DNA of 64,000 nucleotides from Mycobacterium sp. URHD0025. GTDB lineage: Bacteria > Actinomycetota > Actinomycetes > Mycobacteriales > Mycobacteriaceae. The DNA lies in assembly GCF_000426065.1 (NCBI RefSeq), contig NZ_KE384491.1:584280-648279 (forward strand), given 5' to 3'. How positions within the stretch are numbered: the first letter of the stretch is position 1; every line of letters begins with the position of its first letter. The notes under the pieces were generated by a model. That model saw only the letters and a program-made list of their open reading frames with translations. It searched no databases and was not told where the DNA came from. Positions 59,444-64,000 of this stretch are shown piece after piece. A program made the position numbers and the translations under genes.

Positions 59444-60630
59444 ACTCGCGGCACCGCGGTCAACAGCTCGCGCAGGTTGGCGCCCATGATGCTATCGATC
59501 ATCGGTTCGTCGAGGGCAGCGATCTCGGGAGTCAACTCCGCCGGGCGTGCCAGGCCTTCGGGATGCGGATAATCCGACCCGAACAGCACCCGGTCGGCAC
59601 CGATCAGGTCGATGAGTCCGGTCATGTCCTCCTCGTGGAACGGATTCACCCAGACGTGCCGTTTGAATTGGGCGACAGGGTGTTCGGCGAACTCCGCGGA
59701 CATCTTCCTGTAAACCCGGTCGAAGAGTTCGACCAGTCTGGGCACCCAATTGCCGCCGTTCTCGACGACACCCACCCGTACGCCCGGGTGCCGCGTGAAG
59801 ACACCATGGGCAACCAAGGCCGCGCAGGTGTCCAGGATTGATCGCGCGTCCTCGTACACAATCGTCTTGAAGGCATCGGGCTTGAACGGCAGGTACTCGG
59901 CCCCGGCCCCTTCCCAGTCACGGCTGTACCGGTCGTAGCCGGAGTCGCAGGCGTGCATGAGCACCGGGATGCCGTGATGGGCCAGTCGCGCCCAGAACGG
60001 ATCGAAGTACGGCTGGCCCATCGAGGTGGTGTGACCGGAGATGGTCGCCACCGGCCGAGGGTTCACCAGCACCGCACGCGCGCCCCGCTCTACACACCAG
60101 TCCAGCTCCGCCACAGCCTTGTCGACATCGGGCAGGGTGATCACCGGCGTCGCAAAGATGCGCCCGCGGTAGTCGAAGCTCCACTCCTCCAACAGCCACT
60201 CGTTGTACGCGTGGACGACCGCGTGCGCGAGTTCGATATCATCGGTCATCCGTTCTTCGAGCATGCCGCCGGTGGTCGGGAACATCACGCAGGCGTGCAC
60301 ACCCTGCTCCTCGAGCAGGGCCAACCGATCTTCGACCCGCCGGAACGAATCCGGGCAGGCGATGGGATTGGCCAACTCCCGCAATGACTTTCCATCCGGA
60401 TTGATCCCGCGGAAGTAGTCCGCCCAGGCCCCTGGAGACGCGACCACATCGTAGGTCGGGTTCGGAATGGTGTCGGTGAGCCGACCCTTGATCATCAGCT
60501 TCGTCTGGCCGTTGACCTGGATCCACCGGATCGCGCTGCGGTACTGCTTGGGCAGGTGCCGAGTGTAGGCGTCGGTGGGTTCGTACAGATGGTTGTCGGC
60601 ATCCCAGATCTCGCGGACCGGCTGGGTCAT
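59440..60630 (-). CDS. Amidohydrolase family (metal-dependent hydrolase/decarboxylase) protein
   Basis: A 396-residue TIM-barrel protein with AGGAGAG before ATG 60630. The N-terminal motif DADNHLYE replaces the usual DxHxH (one histidine), HACDSGY and GSDYPHPEG supply later metal ligands, like the amidohydrolase_2/aminocarboxymuconate decarboxylase group. It probably hydrolyses or decarboxylates an acid intermediate. It begins the three-gene leftward run and is divergent from a crotonase with an inverted repeat between. Confidence 0.85.
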   Translation of the reverse strand: MTQPVREIWDADNHLYEPTDAYTRHLPKQYRSAIRWIQVNGQTKLMIKGRLTDTIPNPTYDVVASPGAWADYFRGINPDGKSLRELANPIACPDSFRRVEDRLALLEEQGVHACVMFPTTGGMLEERMTDDIELAHAVVHAYNEWLLEEWSFDYRGRIFATPVITLPDVDKAVAELDWCVERGARAVLVNPRPVATISGHTTSMGQPYFDPFWARLAHHGIPVLMHACDSGYDRYSRDWEGAGAEYLPFKPDAFKTIVYEDARSILDTCAALVAHGVFTRHPGVRVGVVENGGNWVPRLVELFDRVYRKMSAEFAEHPVAQFKRHVWVNPFHEEDMTGLIDLIGADRVLFGSDYPHPEGLARPAELTPEIAALDEPMIDSIMGANLRELLTAVPRV

Positions 60631-60651
60631 GGGGGCTCTCCTGACGCGTTA

Positions 60652-60669
60652 TGAGAACATTGCTTCTCA
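60652..60669. promoter_or_regulatory. Inverted repeat TGAGAA-N6-TTCTCA
   Basis: Six-base perfect arms in the 81-bp gap between the divergent amidohydrolase (start 60630) and crotonase (60712). The halves match those of the element at 63060-63086 (TTCTCA...TGAGAG), although in the opposite arrangement. Probably an operator for both genes. Confidence 0.5.
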
Positions 60670-60711
60670 CTGACCGATAACATCATTACCACAAGCGGCA
60701 TAGGGAGAACA

Positions 60712-61620
60712 GTGAGCGGATACCGGTTCCTGAAGTGGCAGAGCTACGACGACGGCGCAATCGTGCGGATATCGCTGAATCGCCCCGATCAGCGCAACGC
60801 CCAGAACCGCGGCATGCTCGTGGAGCTCGACGAGGCCTTCGGCGCCGCCGAGGCCGATGACACCGTCCGGGTGGTCATCCTGGCCGGTGAGGGCAAAATG
60901 TTCTCGTCGGGCCACGACATCGGATCAAAACAGGCCATCAGCGAATACCTGCCCGGTCCCGACCAGCACCCGACGGCGGCCATCAACGGTGGAACTCGCG
61001 AGGGTGCCGAGAAATGCATGCTGCAGGAATGGCACTACTTCTTCCAGAACACCCTGCGCTGGCGCAACCTGCGCAAGATCACCATCGCCCAGGTACACGG
61101 CGATGTGTTCTCCGCCGGTCTGATGCTGATGTGGGCCTGTGACCTCATCGTCGGCAGCGATGACGTGCGATTCGCGGATGTGGTCGGCACCCGGCTGGGC
61201 ATGTGTGGCATGGAGTACTTCGGCCATCCCTGGGAGTTCGGTCCGCGAAAGGCCAAAGAGCTGATGCTCACCGGTGATGCCATCGACATCCACGAGGCAC
61301 ACCGGCTGGGCATGGTCAGCAAGGTGTTCACCCGCGACGACCTTGCCGACAACACACTTGAACTCGCCCGCCGCATCGCCACGGTGCCCACCATGGCCGC
61401 TCTACTCATCAAGGAGTCCGTCAATCAAACTCAGGACAACATGGGTTTCCACAACTCCCTGCAGGCGTGTTTCACCCTGCACCAGCTCAATCACTCGCAT
61501 TGGGCCGGTATCCGCGAGGACAAACTGGCCACCGCGGGCCCCGAGCAGGGGGTGCCGGACTGGCGCAGCGCCCCGCCGGTGGTACTCGCGCTCAAGGATC
61601 AGGTCCGGGCACACGAATGA
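60712..61620 (+). CDS. Crotonase-family protein (enoyl-CoA hydratase/isomerase-like)
   Basis: A 302-residue crotonase with GTG 60712 after GGGAGA. Oxyanion loops are GKMFSSGHDI and VHGDVFSAGLMLM. The second hydratase glutamate may be kept (KAKELMLTG), but the first is not (FADVVGTRLG). It carries a long insert with GTREGAEKCMLQEWHYFFQN, so it is a subtype of the superfamily. It is followed by a thioesterase whose start overlaps its stop, suggesting that the product is a thioester to be hydrolysed. Confidence 0.82.
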   Translation: MSGYRFLKWQSYDDGAIVRISLNRPDQRNAQNRGMLVELDEAFGAAEADDTVRVVILAGEGKMFSSGHDIGSKQAISEYLPGPDQHPTAAINGGTREGAEKCMLQEWHYFFQNTLRWRNLRKITIAQVHGDVFSAGLMLMWACDLIVGSDDVRFADVVGTRLGMCGMEYFGHPWEFGPRKAKELMLTGDAIDIHEAHRLGMVSKVFTRDDLADNTLELARRIATVPTMAALLIKESVNQTQDNMGFHNSLQACFTLHQLNHSHWAGIREDKLATAGPEQGVPDWRSAPPVVLALKDQVRAHE

Positions 61621-62039
61621 GGCCCATGGAGGTGACGATCCCCGGCCACCTCTTCGGCGAACTCCCGTTCTTCGACATCGCCGACGACGCCGATACGGTC
61701 ATCGTCGACCTGCACAACCGCCCCGATCTGGCGAACGCACGCGGCGCCTTGCAGGGCGGGCTGGTGGCAACCCTGGTCGATATCGCGGGTGGGCGCCTCG
61801 CGATGTCCGTCGCCGGGCCCGACAATGGGGTGAGCACGGCGGATATGGCGATCCATTACCTGGCACCGATCAACATTGGGCCGGCGCGGGCGGTGGCGAC
61901 GATGGTGCGGGCCGGCAGAAGCATCATCGTGGTCGCGGTGGACGTCTTCGATATCGGCGATGAAGGGCTCGCCGCCCGTGCCACGCTCAGCTTCGCGGTC
62001 GTGCGGCCGCGGACCGCCGATCAGCAGGCGGTCCCGTAG
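61617..62039 (+). CDS. PaaI-type hot-dog thioesterase
   Basis: A 140-residue hot-dog protein. ATG 61617 overlaps the crotonase stop (ATGA) and reads MRPMEVTIPGHLFGELP. The family signature ALQGGLVATLVDIAGG is present and GLAARATLSFAVV is the C-terminal strand. It would hydrolyse an acyl-CoA. It overlaps the stop of the convergent acyl-CoA dehydrogenase by 19 bp. Confidence 0.87.
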   Translation: MRPMEVTIPGHLFGELPFFDIADDADTVIVDLHNRPDLANARGALQGGLVATLVDIAGGRLAMSVAGPDNGVSTADMAIHYLAPINIGPARAVATMVRAGRSIIVVAVDVFDIGDEGLAARATLSFAVVRPRTADQQAVP

Positions 62040-63034
62040 CGGGCGTCCGCGACCCTGTCCAGTGCGGTCACGGGGTCCCCGTACACCATCGTCCATCCGC
62101 GGGCGCGGCGGAAGTACAGCTGAACGTCGGCCTCCATACCGAAGCCGTACCCACCGTGTACATGCAGGGCCGTGCGGGTGGCCGCGCGGGCGGACTCGGC
62201 GGCGAAGGCAAATGCCATGGCGGACAGTTCGGTTGCCCGGCCGGGCTCGTCGTCGAACGCACACGCCGCCTTGAGCGCCAGCAGCCGGGCACCGTCGACG
62301 GCGGTGGCACCGTCGGCCAGCGGATGGGAGACTGCCTGGAAAGACCCTATCGGCGCACCGAACGCATGCCGCTCTTTTGCGTACTGCGCGCCCACCTCGA
62401 TGGCCCGCGCCCCGATACCGGCCAGCGCAGCAGCGGTCAACGCGAGCCAGCGATCCAGCGCTGCCGAATGCATATCCGCGGCGGCGTCTCCCTCTGCCAA
62501 GGTGACGACCTCCGCACCGATCTCCACATCGGCCAGCGGCAGCGTACCGAGGTTCTCGACGATGGTGCGCGTCCGAATCGGCGAGGCCACCAAGCGGTCT
62601 CCGATCAGCGCGATCACCACGTCGGCGACCGCGCCCCCCGGTACCAGTGTGAGTTCGGGCCGGGAGGCACCGCGCGGGGCAAAGGTGACCAACCGGCCCC
62701 CTGTCATCGCCGAGTCAAGCAACTCTGCGCCGGTGGCACCGCATTGAGCCAGCAGCCAGGCGGCCACTTGTGCCTCGATCACCGGAGCGGAACCCGTTGC
62801 CCTGCCGTGCTGTTCGGACACCAACGCCAGTTCCAGCACTGATGCACCCCAGCCGCCGTGCTCCTCGGGGACCGCCATCTCGACCACACCGGTAGCCCTC
62901 AGCGCCGCCCACAGGGCGGGGTCGAATCCCAGCGGTTCGGCGGCACGCACCCGCTCAGCGCTGGATTCCCGCATGTACAGGGCACCGAACGAATCAACGA
63001 GCTGGCGTTGTTCCTCGGACAGAGTCAGGTCCAC
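62021..63034 (-). CDS. Acyl-CoA dehydrogenase, short beta-like subunit
   Basis: A 337-residue protein with GTG 63034 (VDLTLSEEQRQLVDSFGALY). It lacks a classical YEGT catalytic glutamate and its FAD domain is reduced, as in the beta subunits of mycobacterial heterotetrameric dehydrogenases. QYAKERHAFGAPIGSFQAVS and ALHVHGGYGFGMEADVQLYF are the typical later segments. It is divergent from the full-length dehydrogenase at 63124, which is a natural alpha partner. Confidence 0.82.
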   Translation of the reverse strand: MDLTLSEEQRQLVDSFGALYMRESSAERVRAAEPLGFDPALWAALRATGVVEMAVPEEHGGWGASVLELALVSEQHGRATGSAPVIEAQVAAWLLAQCGATGAELLDSAMTGGRLVTFAPRGASRPELTLVPGGAVADVVIALIGDRLVASPIRTRTIVENLGTLPLADVEIGAEVVTLAEGDAAADMHSAALDRWLALTAAALAGIGARAIEVGAQYAKERHAFGAPIGSFQAVSHPLADGATAVDGARLLALKAACAFDDEPGRATELSAMAFAFAAESARAATRTALHVHGGYGFGMEADVQLYFRRARGWTMVYGDPVTALDRVADARYGTAC

Positions 63035-63059
63035 GTCGCTCGCTCCATTCCTGCGGATA

Positions 63060-63086
63060 TGATAATTCTCAATTTTGAGAGTATCA
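63060..63086. promoter_or_regulatory. Near-palindrome between divergent acyl-CoA dehydrogenases
   Basis: TGATAATTCTCAA pairs with TTGAGAGTATCA around a TT centre; the inner 6 bp arms (TCTCAA/TTGAGA) are perfect, the outer part is near-perfect with one extra base. It fills the middle of the 89-bp gap between starts at 63034 and 63124, so one regulator site could control both. Confidence 0.6.
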
Positions 63087-63123
63087 GTATCTACACGAAC
63101 GGTTCGACGACAGAGGGTAGGAC

Positions 63124-64000
63124 ATGCACTTTCGGCTTGATTCGGAGACCATGGCATTCCGCGACGAGGTGCGCGCACACCTACAGGAAGTCCTTACGCC
63201 GGAGTTCGAGGAGCAGACCTATCGCAGCGGTGTCGCCCATGACGACGGCTTCGCCAAGGGTTTGGTCGAGAAAGGCTACTTCGCCCCGAGTTGGCCGGTC
63301 GAGTTCGGCGGCCAGGATCGCGGTCCATGGGCTGAGCATGTGGTCAAGGAACTCATGATGCGATTCGACGCACCGGTCTACCTGTCGGAAACCACCAGAA
63401 TGGTGGCATCCATCATCCGCGCCATCGGCTCCCCGGAGCTTCGGGAAAGGATCGTCCCGGCCGCGATGAACGGGGATCTCACGATCGCGCTGGGCTTCAC
63501 CGAACCCGAATGTGGCTCGGATGTCGCCGCGGCGGCCACTCGCGCCGTACGTGATGGCGAGGACTGGGTGATCAACGGCTCCAAGATGTTCACCACGAAC
63601 GGCCACATCGCCGATTACGTGTTCCTGCTCGCCCGCACCAGCCCGGAGAAGCCCAAGCACAAGGGGCTCACCATGTTCCTGGTGCCGCTGGACAGCACAG
63701 GATTCGAGGCACAGGCCGTCTGGACGCTATCCGGAGAGCGCACCAACATCACCTTCTACAGTGACGTCCGTATCGGCGACCGGTGGCGGATCGGCGAGAT
63801 CGACGGCGGCTGGCAGGTTCTCGGGTTGTCCCTGCAGGATGAACACGCGTCCGGCTGGGGCCCCCACATCGCCAGGCTCCTGCACCACGCCGAGCGGTGG
63901 GCGCAGATGTCCTCGGCCGAGGGGTGTCAGCCACCCATCGTCGCCTCCGATGTGCGACGCCGAATCGCCAGGGTCGCAATGGAAACAGAGGTCTCAGAGT
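63124..64000 (+). CDS. Acyl-CoA dehydrogenase, alpha-like, partial
   Basis: Gene running off the right edge; the first 292 residues are here, beginning MHFRLDSETMAFRDEVRAHL at ATG 63124. FAD contacts are in GFTEPECGSDVA and KMFTTNGH; the glutamate-bearing helix may be in LSLQDEHASGW. The layout resembles FadE-type alpha subunits, with the divergent short dehydrogenase as possible beta partner. The C-terminal domain is outside the window. Confidence 0.87.
   Translation, partial: MHFRLDSETMAFRDEVRAHLQEVLTPEFEEQTYRSGVAHDDGFAKGLVEKGYFAPSWPVEFGGQDRGPWAEHVVKELMMRFDAPVYLSETTRMVASIIRAIGSPELRERIVPAAMNGDLTIALGFTEPECGSDVAAAATRAVRDGEDWVINGSKMFTTNGHIADYVFLLARTSPEKPKHKGLTMFLVPLDSTGFEAQAVWTLSGERTNITFYSDVRIGDRWRIGEIDGGWQVLGLSLQDEHASGWGPHIARLLHHAERWAQMSSAEGCQPPIVASDVRRRIARVAMETEVSE

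Noticed and set aside
1..64000. CRISPR arrays, tRNA, rRNA, transposases and prophage genes
   Set aside because: No spaced direct-repeat array, no tRNA-like cloverleaf, no IS or phage protein was seen; the only near-exact tandem repeat is the 33-bp pair at 8757.

Overview
The window looks like chromosomal DNA of a high-GC mycobacterium, probably a fast-growing environmental Mycolicibacterium-type species. The reasons are a six-gene mceA-F operon, an FprB-type ferredoxin/NADPH reductase, a mycofactocin-type SDR, many FadE/EchA/FadD-type genes, frequent GTG and TTG starts, ATGA/GTGA gene overlaps, and a GNAT-like/Rv1355c-like/GGDEF-EAL block whose last two genes resemble M. tuberculosis Rv1355c and Rv1354c. 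Species is inference; no rRNA, tRNA, CRISPR, phage or IS gene was seen.

Layout. (1) 1-24 kb is a CoA-thioester catabolic island: six crotonases (one cut by the left edge), two thiolases, four acyl-CoA synthetases, two acyl-CoA dehydrogenases, three SDRs, a DapA-type aldolase, an LLM flavin oxidoreductase, a family III CoA-transferase, and TetR and GntR regulators. Genes are packed with overlaps, so several operons are likely translationally coupled. (2) 23.6-31.2 kb holds a TetR gene, a SnoaL-like protein, a P450, three SDRs and a lipoprotein hydrolase. Four copies of one 16-bp inverted repeat (CTRTAC-N4-GTAYAG, one copy with a mismatch) lie in its promoters, suggesting a small local regulon. 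(3) 31.3-35.1 kb carries an alpha/beta hydrolase, a flavin monooxygenase, a MaoC-like protein and formyltetrahydrofolate deformylase (purU). (4) 35.5-40.3 kb is a coupled block: a GNAT-like protein, an E1-like/nitroreductase fusion, and a GAF-GGDEF-EAL c-di-GMP enzyme. (5) 40.3-49.2 kb has a short FAD protein, two tandem TetRs resembling butyrolactone receptors, a PAS protein, a paired acyl-CoA dehydrogenase operon, an EamA transporter, fprB and a divergent TetR sharing GGACA-N2-TGTCC sites. (6) 49.4-57.5 kb is an mceA-F operon plus a secreted protein, without the yrbE permease pair. (7) 57.7-64 kb holds a nitroreductase, a DapB-like dehydrogenase, an amidohydrolase, a crotonase, a thioesterase and two divergent acyl-CoA dehydrogenases.

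How it fits together. The gene content suggests import of a hydrophobic substrate (Mce), oxygenation (P450, FMO, LLM), CoA activation (synthetases, CoA-transferase) and modified beta-oxidation (dehydrogenases, crotonases, SDRs, thiolases), under many local one-component repressors. The actual substrate cannot be read from the sequence. The parts I consider most worth study are the operator families shared between neighbouring promoters, the Rv1355c-type block, and the mce operon lacking yrbE.
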